Notes: generated from the sequence alone by a model not told the origin. DNA of 64,000 bases from Bacillota bacterium (GCA_023435435.1 JAEYRW010000168.1:1-64000); one strand, 5' to 3'; shown: positions 34,121 through 43,184, counted from the first letter of the stretch. A program made the numbers and translations.

Positions 34121-34945
34121 TCAATTCCGCGCCGGTTGGAACAGACGCACGCCGCATTCGCCCAGCCGTTCGCCCTCTCCGTAAACGCCGTGGTAATCCG
34201 AGCCACCCGTTACCGCCAGACCGTATTGCCGCGTCAATGCCAGAGATTGCCCGGCCGCGGGCGCGTCGTGCTTTGGATGATATGCCTCAATGCCCGAAAG
34301 GCCCGCCTCGACGAGCGCGGGCACGGCGTCGAAATTGCCATACTGGCCGGGATGTGCCAGCACGGCTTTCCCGCCCGCCGCGACCACGAGCCGCACCGCC
34401 GCCACGGGATCGGCTGTCTCAAAGGACAGCGCCGCGACGGGCGGCGCCCCGTTTTTTCCCGTCTTGAATAATTCCCGATAGAGCGCCCCGTACAGCGCGT
34501 CGCAAAGCCCTGCCTCCATCAATATCCGCATGATGTACTGTTTGCAGAGCTGGCCGCCGGAACCGGCGAAGGCTTCCACCTTCGCCACCGAAACCGGGTA
34601 GCCCGCGCGTTCCAACCGCGCGGCACTTTCCCGTACCGCCGCGTCGCGCCCACGGCGGATGCCTGCGCAGAAATCCTCGACCACTTCGCGGCCCTCTGAC
34701 GGAATTGCATAGCCGAGGATGTGAAGCGGGCGATTCGTTCCCTGCTGCGTGCAGCTGATTTCGACGCCGCCATAGACCGAGAAGCCGAGCATGCGCCCGG
34801 CTTCCTCCAATTCCGCGATGCCCGCCATGGTGTCGTGGTCGGTGAGGGCGAGCCCGGAAAGGCCCGCCGCTTTTGCCCGTTCGACCAGCGCGTAGGGGGA
34901 ATCTTCCCCGTCCGACCAACTGGAGTGGGTGTGCATGTCGATCAC
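34121..34945 (-). CDS. PHP-domain phosphoesterase, probable PhnPP-type cyclic phosphodiesterase
   Basis: A 274-residue PHP-fold metal enzyme (DMHTHSSWSDGEDSP, ALTDHDTMAG, AHPGQYG, GGSDYHG). It ends a C-P lyase operon that lacks phnP and phnN. A PHP enzyme from Eggerthella lenta (PhnPP) is known to hydrolyse both ester bonds of 5-phosphoribosyl-1,2-cyclic phosphate, the PhnJ product, giving ribose 5-phosphate and phosphate. The same job is very likely here. The GTG start overlaps the phnL stop (GTGA). Confidence 0.78.
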   Translation of the reverse strand: MIDMHTHSSWSDGEDSPYALVERAKAAGLSGLALTDHDTMAGIAELEEAGRMLGFSVYGGVEISCTQQGTNRPLHILGYAIPSEGREVVEDFCAGIRRGRDAAVRESAARLERAGYPVSVAKVEAFAGSGGQLCKQYIMRILMEAGLCDALYGALYRELFKTGKNGAPPVAALSFETADPVAAVRLVVAAGGKAVLAHPGQYGNFDAVPALVEAGLSGIEAYHPKHDAPAAGQSLALTRQYGLAVTGGSDYHGVYGEGERLGECGVRLFQPARN

Positions 34946-35685
34946 AGCGCGACCTCCGGGATCGCCTCATCGGCATAGTCCATCTCGTAGTCAAGCGGCA
35001 CCAGCCGCCGCTCAACCATCTCGTAACGCGCGTCCGCCAGCGTGCGGATGGCGATCTCATCGTGGAACACGCCGATCATGGCCGTGCCCTCCGCCTTCAG
35101 ATCGAGGATCAGCCCCATCACCCATTCCTTGCTGCGCGCGTCGAGCGACGCCGTCGGTTCGTCGAGCAAGAGCAGGCGCGGCCGTGTGATCAGTGCGTTT
35201 GCGATGTTGAGCCGCTGCTTTTCGCCACCCGAGAATGTCGCCGGATACATGTCCCAGAGTCTCTGCGCAATGCCCACGCGGTCGAGGTATTCGGCGGCCT
35301 TCTCGCGCGCCGCCTCGTGCGCGACGCCCCGGGCCGTCTGTGTATGAATGAGGATGTCCATCGCGGATACGCGGGGAATCACGCTGAAAAACTGAGAGAC
35401 GTAGCCCAGTTCCGCATTGCGCAGCCGGATGATCTCCCACGGCTTTGCGGTCGCGAGGTCGATTTTGCTTCCGTCGGCCCGCGTATAGTACGCGTGTCCG
35501 CCCGTGGGGGCATAGGTGCGGTACACGCATTTAAGAAGGGACGATTTTCCCGAGCCACTCGGCCCTGTGACGGCGATCAACTTGCCCGCCTTCAGGGAAA
35601 GGCTGACGTCATCGAACCCGTCGATCTGCGCATCCTGCCGGATATGGATCACAAACGCTTTGGACAGCCCGTCAATTTTCAGCAC
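34942..35685 (-). CDS. phnL: C-P lyase system ABC-type ATPase PhnL
   Basis: A 247-residue ABC-type ATPase without permease partner, required for the C-P lyase reaction with PhnGHI. Walker A is GPSGSGKSSLLKC, the signature is FSGGEKQRLNIANAL, Walker B is LLLLDEPTASLD, and the switch histidine is in GVFHDEIA. YVSQFFSVIPRVSAMDI is typical for PhnL. Its start lies within the last codons of the phosphatase-like gene upstream (14-bp overlap). Confidence 0.94.
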   Translation of the reverse strand: MLKIDGLSKAFVIHIRQDAQIDGFDDVSLSLKAGKLIAVTGPSGSGKSSLLKCVYRTYAPTGGHAYYTRADGSKIDLATAKPWEIIRLRNAELGYVSQFFSVIPRVSAMDILIHTQTARGVAHEAAREKAAEYLDRVGIAQRLWDMYPATFSGGEKQRLNIANALITRPRLLLLDEPTASLDARSKEWVMGLILDLKAEGTAMIGVFHDEIAIRTLADARYEMVERRLVPLDYEMDYADEAIPEVAL

Positions 35686-36469
35686 TTACGTTTCCTCCGT
35701 TCTCTCGAAAAAGCATTCGCAATGGCGCAGGCAGCATGCGGCGCAATGTCTCGAACATGTCTTCCGTGCGGCATGCGAGCACGAACTCGCCGCCGGGCAA
35801 CGGCGCGCGCCACATGCGCATGCCGCAATCCGCGAGCACGCACTCGGCCGCCGCGTAATCCCACGCCTTCAGCCGACTCATATAAACCCCGCCCCGCGCC
35901 TCCGCGACCTCGCACAGTTCAAGTGAGGCGCAGCCCAGATGACGCACGCCCTGAAACCGCGCGCACAGCGCCAGCGGATCGACGCCCTCGCTCAGCAAAT
36001 ATCGCATTGTCCTGTCGCTGATGTGAAGGAGGCTCTGCTCCATCGTTTCATGCGCATCGTCGGGCGCCGGGCGCGAAAACGCCGCCTCGTGGAGCCTGTT
36101 TTCGAACACGTCCAGCACCAGCCCGTGGGCGGGCGCGCCCGCGCGGCGGATGCCCAGGGAGATGGCATAGCATTTGCCCAGCCGGCAATAGTTCGTCGTC
36201 CCGTCTATGGGGTCGATCACCCACATCCATTCGCTCTCCCCCTCGACGAAGAGTCCCTCCTCCGAAAGGATGGCGTGGTCCGGGTATTTCGCGCGAATGC
36301 GCGTTGCCAGATAGTCCTGCGCCCACACATCGTCATCGGTCACCACGTCGGCGTGCCCGTCCTTTTGGCGCACCTCGAACGCGGCGGCCTGCCGCCTCTT
36401 TTGTAGCTCCGCACCGCAGGCGAGGATCAGCGCGCGCGCAAAGCCTGCGATTTCCACGCCGTCAGACAT
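35672..36469 (-). CDS. Inositol monophosphatase-family phosphatase embedded in the phn operon
   Basis: A 265-residue member of the Mg-dependent IMPase/CysQ/FBPase fold. Metal motifs are LSEEG, WVIDPIDGTTNY and the late WDYAAAECVLADCG. It overlaps phnM by 8 bp and phnL by 14 bp, so it is a true operon member. Substrate is unknown. A ribose bisphosphate or nucleotide intermediate of the C-P lyase path, or an imported phosphonate ester, would fit the setting. This is not a standard phn gene. Confidence 0.82.
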   Translation of the reverse strand: MSDGVEIAGFARALILACGAELQKRRQAAAFEVRQKDGHADVVTDDDVWAQDYLATRIRAKYPDHAILSEEGLFVEGESEWMWVIDPIDGTTNYCRLGKCYAISLGIRRAGAPAHGLVLDVFENRLHEAAFSRPAPDDAHETMEQSLLHISDRTMRYLLSEGVDPLALCARFQGVRHLGCASLELCEVAEARGGVYMSRLKAWDYAAAECVLADCGMRMWRAPLPGGEFVLACRTEDMFETLRRMLPAPLRMLFRENGGNVSAEN

Positions 36470-37682
36470 TGATCGCACGCCCTTCCTTGACCTGCGCATC
36501 CCGGTAGCGCAGGCTCGATACCAGCGCGCCGTCGATGAACACCGATGTGACCACGGGGAGCGCCCCCTTCTTTGAGACGATCAGAAGGTCGGCATTCTTT
36601 CCCGCCTCGATGCTGCCGATCCTGTCGTCCACGCGCATGGCGCGGGCGGGGTTGTAGGATGCCATGTTGACCGCGTCCGGCAGCGGCAGAAGCCCCTCGC
36701 CGAACAGCTTAAACACCGCGTGCAGGATTGCGGGCGGGAAATAGTCGGAGACCAGAATATCCGCGCAGCCCGCGCGCACGGCCTCGATGGCGGAAAGGTT
36801 GTTGGAATGCGAGCGCCCCATCAGCACGTTTGGCGCGCCGACCACCACCAGCATGTCCCGTGCCCGCGCGGCCTTGGCGATCTCCATGTCAACCGGGAAC
36901 TCGCTGATGTTCGAGTGAAGCTTTTCCGTCACGTAGGCAAGCTTTTCGAGCGTGTCGTCGTCATGGGAAGCAATGGGAATGCCGCAGGCACAGGCGAGAT
37001 CGGCGGCGGCCCGGACCTGCGCGTCCGTCAGCTTTTCGCGGCTCATGCGCTCGCTCAACAGCTCGTCCACGTTCGTGTCCGTCCCGTGATAGGCGGGCAG
37101 GACGTGACTTTTGAAAAACTCGATGTCGCGGTACTGCCCCTGTCCGGGGGTATGGTCCGTGAAGGACAAGTAGTGGATGTCGCCGCCCCGGATGAAGTCG
37201 ATGAGCATGTCGTATCCGGCCAGGTTGCACATGTCGTAGCGGCAGTGGAACCGGTGATGAATGATTGATTCACCCTCGTGGAAGGATTTGATGAGCGCGG
37301 CCAGCTTCTTGAGGTTTTCAGGGCTTCTGATGCTGCTCTTGCCGCGCACATCGGTGGTCGAGAGCGAGTGGTACATCGTGGTAATGCCCTGATTGACGAG
37401 CTGCTTTTCCTGCTCGCGCATGGCGAGTTCGAAGTCAATGACGCTTTGCGGGCGCGGCTGAATCACGCGCTCGATGTTGTCGGAGTGAGTGTCGATAAAG
37501 CCGGGCAGCACATACGCGCCGCCCGCGTCCACCATCTCCGCGTCCGGATGGAAGCGAAGCTGTCTGGGATCGTCCAGAACCGCCACGATCTTTTGCCCGC
37601 GCAGCGCGACCGCGCCGCCTTCGACGACGCGGTCCTTCTGAACAACCACCGCGTTGTGGATCAAAATCTCTCTGTTTGCCAT
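36462..37682 (-). CDS. phnM: Alpha-D-ribose 1-methylphosphonate 5-triphosphate diphosphatase
   Basis: A 406-residue amidohydrolase-superfamily enzyme that removes pyrophosphate from ribose 1-methylphosphonate 5-triphosphate, making the PhnJ substrate. Metal and family motifs: LPGFIDTHSDNIE, HHRFHCRYD, SFTDHTPGQGQ, IASHDDDT and VGAPNVLMGRSHSNN. The length is slightly longer than E. coli PhnM (about 378). It lies 10 nt from phnK. Confidence 0.95.
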   Translation of the reverse strand: MANREILIHNAVVVQKDRVVEGGAVALRGQKIVAVLDDPRQLRFHPDAEMVDAGGAYVLPGFIDTHSDNIERVIQPRPQSVIDFELAMREQEKQLVNQGITTMYHSLSTTDVRGKSSIRSPENLKKLAALIKSFHEGESIIHHRFHCRYDMCNLAGYDMLIDFIRGGDIHYLSFTDHTPGQGQYRDIEFFKSHVLPAYHGTDTNVDELLSERMSREKLTDAQVRAAADLACACGIPIASHDDDTLEKLAYVTEKLHSNISEFPVDMEIAKAARARDMLVVVGAPNVLMGRSHSNNLSAIEAVRAGCADILVSDYFPPAILHAVFKLFGEGLLPLPDAVNMASYNPARAMRVDDRIGSIEAGKNADLLIVSKKGALPVVTSVFIDGALVSSLRYRDAQVKEGRAINV

Positions 37683-37692
37683 GCGGCCTCCT

Positions 37693-38529
37693 TTATAAAA
37701 GCGCGCTCACCAGCGTTTGCGTATATTCGTGCAACGGATCTTCGAGGATCTGATCGGTCAGGCCCTCCTCCACCACGCGGCCACCCAGCATGACCATCGT
37801 CCGGTCGGACATCATGCGGATGACGGCGAGGTCGTGGCTGACGATCATCATAGAGATGCCGAGCTCCTTCTGAATGGAGCGGATGAGGTCGAGAACCTTC
37901 GCCTGCACGCTCAGGTCGAGCCCGGTCGTTACCTCGTCGAGCAGCAAAATCGGCGGATTGTTGGCGATGGCTTTTGAAATCTGCACCCGCTGCTGCATGC
38001 CGCCGGAGAACACGCGCGGCGCGTCCTTGAGCCGGTCGAGGGGAATTTCCACGTGCGAAAGGAGCGCGCGCGCCCGCGTCAGCATGCTGCCCGCGTTCCG
38101 GTTGCCCGCCGCGATGAGTTTTTCGGCGACGTTCGCGCCGGAGGACAGTTTCATCCGGAGCCCCAGCATGGGGTTCTGGTACACCATGCCCATGAGGTGA
38201 TTGCGCAGATAGCGCTTTTTCTGGCTGCTGAGGGCGAAAAAGTTTTCCCGCCCATCCTCGTAGAGCACGCTTTTCACCTCGCCCGCCGTGGCGGGCTGGT
38301 CGAAGTAGACCGACCGCAGAAGCGTCGATTTGCCCGAGCCGGACTCGCCGACGATGCCCAGAATCTCCCCTGGGTAGAGCTGGAAGTCAACGCCGCGCAC
38401 GGCCCAGATGGTGTGGCACACGGGGCAGCGGCCCTTTTCGAGATCCCAATGATCCATGCAATGGGGGCAGCCGTTCCCGAAGCGCACGGTGACGTTCTTT
38501 CCTTCCAGTACGGGCCTTTCCGCAATCAT
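37693..38529 (-). CDS. phnK: C-P lyase system ABC-type ATPase PhnK with zinc-knuckle insertion
   Basis: A 278-residue ATPase that docks on the PhnGHIJ core. Walker A is at residues 61-68 (GESGSGKS), the signature is FSGGMQQRVQISKAI, Walker B is ILLLDEVTTGLDLS and the switch is VSHDLAVIR. Compared with E. coli PhnK (about 252 aa) there is an insertion of about 22 residues after the first strand, with C21, C24, C35 and C38 as two CPxC pairs: a likely zinc site. The ATG overlaps the phnJ stop (ATGA). Confidence 0.94.
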   Translation of the reverse strand: MIAERPVLEGKNVTVRFGNGCPHCMDHWDLEKGRCPVCHTIWAVRGVDFQLYPGEILGIVGESGSGKSTLLRSVYFDQPATAGEVKSVLYEDGRENFFALSSQKKRYLRNHLMGMVYQNPMLGLRMKLSSGANVAEKLIAAGNRNAGSMLTRARALLSHVEIPLDRLKDAPRVFSGGMQQRVQISKAIANNPPILLLDEVTTGLDLSVQAKVLDLIRSIQKELGISMMIVSHDLAVIRMMSDRTMVMLGGRVVEEGLTDQILEDPLHEYTQTLVSALL

Positions 38530-39386
38530 GCCTCTCCCTCCGCTTCCTGCCGGCGCTTCAGGCAATAGCCCGTGTCCGAGCACTGATAAAACCGTTCTCC
38601 CGTCTCCGGATCGAACATCTCGTCGAAGTAGACGTTCGTCGCGCCGCACAGGCGGCAGGTTCTGCCCGACATATCCTCGATGGTGAACGGATAATCCTCA
38701 AACGTCAGCGACTTTACGTCCGTATAGGGCGGGATGGCGTAAATCTTCTTTTCCCGGCCCGCGCCGAAGAGGGTGAGGCACTTGGCCTCGTGGAGCTTGG
38801 GATTGTCGTAGCGCGGGATGGGGCTGGGGTTCATGACATATCGCCCGTCCGCCGTCACGGGGTGGTCCGCGCCCCGGAAGGGCGAGCCGCGCCAGAGCAA
38901 ATGTTCAAACAGGCTCACCCAGATGCCGGTATACTCGCCGTCCGCGTGGAGCTGGCGGGTGACCTCCTCGTGGGCGTCCACGCCGCGCAGGGGTTCGGGG
39001 TTCGGCACCTGTAAAAGAAGCACCTGATCTTCACGCATTTCCTCCTCGGGGATGCGGTGGCGCGACTGGATGAGGTCGGCCTCGGCGGTGTCGGTGGTGG
39101 TTCTCACGCCGGTCGTCGATTGAATCAGCCGCTTGATGGAGACCGCGTTCACGCTGTCGTCGTTGCCCTGATCGATCACCTTGAGCGTGTCGTTCGGGCC
39201 GATCAAAGACATTGTGAGCTGGATGCCGCCCGTGCCCCAGCCGCGTCCGATGGGCAGCTCCCGCGAGCCGAAGGGCACCTGATATCCCGGCAGCGCGATG
39301 GCGTGGAGGACGCTTCTGCGAATCTCCCTCTTGGAGCCCTCGTCCAGAAACGCGAAGTTATACTGCGTGTTCATTTTAGGTTGCAT
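38526..39386 (-). CDS. phnJ: Carbon-phosphorus lyase, radical SAM enzyme PhnJ
   Basis: A 286-residue catalytic subunit that breaks the C-P bond of ribose 1-phosphonate 5-phosphate to give a hydrocarbon and the 1,2-cyclic phosphate. The four conserved cysteines near the C-terminus are present in RTCRLCGAT and FYQCSDTGYC; they supply the Fe-S cluster and the catalytic thiyl. The N-terminus YNFAFLDEGSKREIRRSVLH and GSRELPIGRGWGTGGIQL match the family. The ATG at 39386 overlaps phnI by 11 nt and has GGGAG 7 nt upstream. Confidence 0.97.
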   Translation of the reverse strand: MQPKMNTQYNFAFLDEGSKREIRRSVLHAIALPGYQVPFGSRELPIGRGWGTGGIQLTMSLIGPNDTLKVIDQGNDDSVNAVSIKRLIQSTTGVRTTTDTAEADLIQSRHRIPEEEMREDQVLLLQVPNPEPLRGVDAHEEVTRQLHADGEYTGIWVSLFEHLLWRGSPFRGADHPVTADGRYVMNPSPIPRYDNPKLHEAKCLTLFGAGREKKIYAIPPYTDVKSLTFEDYPFTIEDMSGRTCRLCGATNVYFDEMFDPETGERFYQCSDTGYCLKRRQEAEGEA

Positions 39387-40455
39387 CCTTTTGCTCCCTC
39401 CTTTTCCGCCTGCGCATGCTGTCGAGCTTCGACTGGAACGTCACGTAGTGGGGCAGCTTCAGGTGGGAAATGAAGCCGTTCATTTCGAGGCTTTCCCCGT
39501 GCAAAAGGACAAATTCCATGTCGCTGGTCGGGCCGTCGAGCTTCAGGCTCAGCGCGCGGTCGATGACGGACATCGCAATGGCCTTCGTGTCGTTGCGCCC
39601 GAATATGCAGCCGTAGCCCACGCCGATTCCCTCGCCGCCGGGGCGCGTGCCCATGAGGCCTTCCACTTCGGTGACGCAGATGTCGCCCACGTACCACGCC
39701 TCGCCCTCGCCCAGCGGGTAATCCACCTCGATTTCCAGGCTTCCGTAGCGCAGCTCGCCGACCGTCGGGTGGCTCATGCCGAAGCCCCGGATGTCGGAGT
39801 AGGCGAGCCCACACAGGAAGCCCGTGTCCGCGCGGGTGAGCGTCTGGAGGATGGCGCTTCTGGGCGCGGGGAGGGGCAGTTTTTCCATGGTCACGTCGCA
39901 GGGCTCGCTGTCGTCCGGGTCCACCTTTTCGAGGAATCCTTCCGCGCGCAGAATGTCCAGGACGCGCGGGGCGGTATCCGTAAGGGGTGCGCCGTCGTCT
40001 TCGATTCCCTCCGCGAATTTCCGGTTCAGGCGCGAAAGCTCTGCCTCGTCCTCGTCCGCGAGGCTGAAATTGAGGAGCCTGTGCACGTAATCGTAGGTGG
40101 GGCCAAGCATCTGACCGCCGGGGATATCCTTGAAGGCGGAGCTGATGCGCCGCCGGATGTGCATGTTTTCACTCAGAACCGTCCTCGACTCATAATTGCG
40201 CTGCAGGGTGCTGCGGTAGGCGCGCAGGAGGAAAACGGCCTCCTCGGGGCTCCCCTCGCATTGCTTGAGCGCGAGCGCCGCGTAATCCGGGGCGTACAGC
40301 CCCGCCTCCGACATGATCCGGTCGATCAGAAGCCCCATGCGGTTTTTGAGAACTTCGATGTCAACGGGACGGTCGCCCGCGCAGCGATATTGCCTGAGAA
40401 GGTCAATGGAGGCGTCGATGGCGTCCTGGCCTCCGGTTACCGCCACATATCCCAT
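39376..40455 (-). CDS. phnI: Ribose 1-methylphosphonate 5-triphosphate synthase subunit PhnI
   Basis: A 359-residue core subunit; PhnI displaces adenine of ATP to attach the phosphonate to ribose triphosphate, with help from PhnG, PhnH and PhnL. Start MGYVAVTGGQDAIDAS and HCG-like late segments such as LSLKLDGPTSDMEFVLLHGE agree with the family, as does length (E. coli 354). It lies 3 nt after phnH. Confidence 0.96.
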   Translation of the reverse strand: MGYVAVTGGQDAIDASIDLLRQYRCAGDRPVDIEVLKNRMGLLIDRIMSEAGLYAPDYAALALKQCEGSPEEAVFLLRAYRSTLQRNYESRTVLSENMHIRRRISSAFKDIPGGQMLGPTYDYVHRLLNFSLADEDEAELSRLNRKFAEGIEDDGAPLTDTAPRVLDILRAEGFLEKVDPDDSEPCDVTMEKLPLPAPRSAILQTLTRADTGFLCGLAYSDIRGFGMSHPTVGELRYGSLEIEVDYPLGEGEAWYVGDICVTEVEGLMGTRPGGEGIGVGYGCIFGRNDTKAIAMSVIDRALSLKLDGPTSDMEFVLLHGESLEMNGFISHLKLPHYVTFQSKLDSMRRRKRREQKDAT

Positions 40456-40458
40456 TTT

Positions 40459-41046
40459 CTACGCCTCCTCCACATTCGTTTTTCTGGGAACGCATACGAT
40501 CTGTCCGTCGGGCGTCACAAAGTACAGCTCCACGCCGCAGGGCAGCTCCACGTTCGCGTCCTGCCGGGCTCTGAGCCACGCCATGCCGGACGCGGGCAGC
40601 GAGAGCGCGATTTCACCGTTCACGCCCGGGCCCGAGAGCACGACTTCCTCGTCGCCCGCGAGCTGTTCCTGCGCGACAAACAATGTTGCGCTTCTGTGCG
40701 GCTGGGTAAGCGTTCCCGTCTTGGCCCGCGACAGCAGCGCGACGGCATCCGCGGCATCCGCAGCACGCGGCACGAACAGGTAGTCCGCTTCCTCGGGGGA
40801 CGCGGGCTCCGCGTAAGTCAGTTCGCGAATCTCCTCGGTCAGGACTGCGTCGTTCCAGACGAAAAAGCGGCAGTGGTTGTCCAGAAGCGTGCGCGCCGTG
40901 GCGACGACATGCGCTTTCGGCGTGTTCAGCTTATCCACGGACTCGGCGATTGAAAACGCGGTGCCCGGGCGCGCCATGGCGTTCATGAGGCTTTTAAAGA
41001 CCTTCTGGCAGTCGAAGACGGGATCAAATCGGTTGGTGGCGATCAT
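40459..41046 (-). CDS. phnH: C-P lyase core subunit PhnH
   Basis: A 195-residue structural core subunit of the C-P lyase complex. FRSLMNAMARPGT-like sequence near residue 18 (VFKSLMNAMARPGTA), ATARTLLDNHCRFF and SGPGVNGE match PhnH. The ATG at 41046 follows GGAGG. It sits in the conserved G-H-I-J order. Confidence 0.94.
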   Translation of the reverse strand: MIATNRFDPVFDCQKVFKSLMNAMARPGTAFSIAESVDKLNTPKAHVVATARTLLDNHCRFFVWNDAVLTEEIRELTYAEPASPEEADYLFVPRAADAADAVALLSRAKTGTLTQPHRSATLFVAQEQLAGDEEVVLSGPGVNGEIALSLPASGMAWLRARQDANVELPCGVELYFVTPDGQIVCVPRKTNVEEA

Positions 41047-41065
41047 AAGTCCTCCAAATATGCGA

Positions 41066-41494
41066 TTAATAGGACGTGTCCAGCGTGTTAAACTGCACGC
41101 GGGATTTTTGGTGCATCCGGATTTCCCGCCTTTTCCCGGCAGTGATTTCCGTTCCACGCTTTTCGAGCGCGCATTCGATTTCCCGCGCGGCGGGGAAATC
41201 CGTCTTGCGGAAGGCGTCGATTGCGGCTGCGGCGAGCGCCTTGTCGAGGTCGTCGCCCATGAGCAGCGCAAAGCCCTTTTGACCCGCCACCTCCACGAGC
41301 GCCTCCGAGGCCAGTACCTCTCCCAAATAGAACGCGGCTCCGGCCACCGTCTCGCGCATGCGCACCATGACCAGCGTCTTCATGGGTTCGCGGATGACCG
41401 TGACCTCGTGCGCCGCGAAAACCGGGGCCGCGAGTTCCCTTGCGAACGCCGCCGGGCTGTTCGCGAGGATGTAAGAAACGTCTCTTGCCTGCAT
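41066..41494 (-). CDS. phnG: C-P lyase core subunit PhnG
   Basis: A 142-residue core subunit. The blocks LMVRMRETVAGAAFYLGEVL-like (here VMVRMRETVAGAAFYLGE) and GDDLDKALAAAAIDAFR match PhnG; length matches (about 150). It is the first of the catalytic genes after the importer genes, 19 nt before phnH. Confidence 0.94.
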   Translation of the reverse strand: MQARDVSYILANSPAAFARELAAPVFAAHEVTVIREPMKTLVMVRMRETVAGAAFYLGEVLASEALVEVAGQKGFALLMGDDLDKALAAAAIDAFRKTDFPAAREIECALEKRGTEITAGKRREIRMHQKSRVQFNTLDTSY

Positions 41495-41514
41495 AGTCGG
41501 TTTCCTTTCGGGTG

Positions 41515-42387
41515 TTATTTCGCCTTTTTCTCCTTGATGAACGTGAAGGACAGTTCGAGTGCGTATGTAAACACCAGCACGACGCCAATGGCGACCAGCG
41601 CCTGCCCGTACGCATAGCGGCCAAAACTATTGGAGATGACATAGCCGATGCCGCCCGCGCCCACCGTGCCAAGCACGGCCGAGGCCTCGAAGTTCCGCTC
41701 GAAGCTCAAGGATGTCCATGCGAGCACCGCCGTCATCGCGGAGGGAAGAACGGCGCTGAAGAAGATTTTGAGCTGCCCCGCGCCCATGGCGCGAAGCGCC
41801 TCGATGGTGTCCGCGGAGACCTCCTCGAAGCACTGTGCGAAGGAGCGCGCGAAGAACGAGGTGGAGAAGATACAGATGCCGATGATGCCCGCCACCGGGC
41901 CGAAGCCCACGCACACCAGAACCAGCAGCACCCAGATGATGGAAGGAATGGCCCGCAAAAAGGTCATGATCGCCGAGAGGATCGCCGAGAGCCACAGAAA
42001 GGGCGTCAGGTTCTTGGCGAGGAAGAGCGCGAGAAACATGCCGCCAACGAGGCTGTAGACGGTCGAGAGAATGGTCACGCTGATGGACTCGAGGAGCGAG
42101 GACATGGTGATGTCGAACTGGTAAAAGTCGATCTCGGCGAGCTTTCCAATCGCCTCGGGAATGCGCCGGATGCCGCGCAGAAGCTGCGCGCCGTCGAGCT
42201 GCAAAACGTAGATCGCCGCGATCCCCATCGCAAGAAAGCCCAGAAGAAAAAGGCGGATGGCCCGATCCGCACGGGGATCCTTTGTGCGCATCCTGCCGGA
42301 CCGGTCGCGCAGGATCGTCGCTTTCCCGCGCTCCTTGCGGGCATGCGCCGGGGCCCGGCCGCGCGCCGCGTCGATGAGTTCCGTCAT
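41515..42387 (-). CDS. phnE: Phosphonate ABC transporter permease (second system)
   Basis: A 290-residue PhnE-family permease with the EAA-like loop EALRAMGAGQLKIFFSAVLP and the closing SFERNFEASAVLGTVGAGGI. A basic N-terminal tail of about 40 residues precedes the first helix. The start overlaps the partner permease by ATGA, so both are likely made together as a heterodimer. Confidence 0.93.
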   Translation of the reverse strand: MTELIDAARGRAPAHARKERGKATILRDRSGRMRTKDPRADRAIRLFLLGFLAMGIAAIYVLQLDGAQLLRGIRRIPEAIGKLAEIDFYQFDITMSSLLESISVTILSTVYSLVGGMFLALFLAKNLTPFLWLSAILSAIMTFLRAIPSIIWVLLVLVCVGFGPVAGIIGICIFSTSFFARSFAQCFEEVSADTIEALRAMGAGQLKIFFSAVLPSAMTAVLAWTSLSFERNFEASAVLGTVGAGGIGYVISNSFGRYAYGQALVAIGVVLVFTYALELSFTFIKEKKAK

Positions 42388-43184
42388 GACAGCACCTTCT
42401 TTCTCAGATAGTTCGTCAGGATATCGACGAGGATAACCGTCCCGGCCACCAACAAAATGACGCCCATGGCGCTGTGATAGCGAAATTGCTTGATAAATCC
42501 GGTCATCAGAAGCCCGATGCCGCCGCCGCCCACCGCGCCAACCAGCGTGGAGGAACGGATGTTGACCTCGAAGCCGTACATGAGCCAGGATACGAACCCG
42601 GGCAGCGAGGCGGGGACGATGACCTGGGTGATGGTCGCAAGCCGACCCGCGCCCACCGCGCGCATGGATTCGAGGCTCTCCGCGCCGACCTCGTCGATGA
42701 CCTCGATGAAGGAGCGGGTCAGAAGCCCGCAGGTGGCGATGAGGAGCGCCAGCACGCCCACGATGTTCCCAATGCCGAACGCCATGATTAAGATGAACAC
42801 CCAGATCATGCTGGGGATGTTGCGCCCGATGGAGGCGATAAAGCGGATGATCTTCTTCATGGGCTTCCACGGGGCGGTGGTGTAGGAGCCGAGAAATGCC
42901 AGAACGAGCGAGACGATGGATGACACGAACGTGGCGGCTACGGCCATGGCAAACGTCTGTCCAAGGCTTTTCAGAATCGTATGCCAGTCGCTTACCTTGG
43001 GCGGCACGAGATCCTCGAAGATGAAGAGCCAGAAGTTCTTCATATTAAAAAGGAATTCCAGCGGATTATACTTCGTCTCGACGGTGGCGGCGACGAACAG
43101 CGCGGCGATGACCAGAAACACGATCCGCCCCTTGCGCGCCTCCTTCAGCGGAACCACGCGGATGCGCCTTCCCTTTTCAGGCAT
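42384..43184 (-). CDS. phnE: Phosphonate ABC transporter permease (second system)
   Basis: A 266-residue PhnE-family permease. The EAA-like loop is ESMRAVGAGRLATITQVIVP and the typical NIRSSTLVGAVGGGGIGLL follows. The ATG at 43184 overlaps the phnC end by 8 nt. An upstream in-frame extension is not supported by a ribosome binding site. Confidence 0.93.
   Translation of the reverse strand: MPEKGRRIRVVPLKEARKGRIVFLVIAALFVAATVETKYNPLEFLFNMKNFWLFIFEDLVPPKVSDWHTILKSLGQTFAMAVAATFVSSIVSLVLAFLGSYTTAPWKPMKKIIRFIASIGRNIPSMIWVFILIMAFGIGNIVGVLALLIATCGLLTRSFIEVIDEVGAESLESMRAVGAGRLATITQVIVPASLPGFVSWLMYGFEVNIRSSTLVGAVGGGGIGLLMTGFIKQFRYHSAMGVILLVAGTVILVDILTNYLRKKVLS

Noticed and set aside
39298..40953. A 551-codon plus-strand frame
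   Set aside because: It lies antisense to phnI, phnH and the start of phnJ, all of which are certain.
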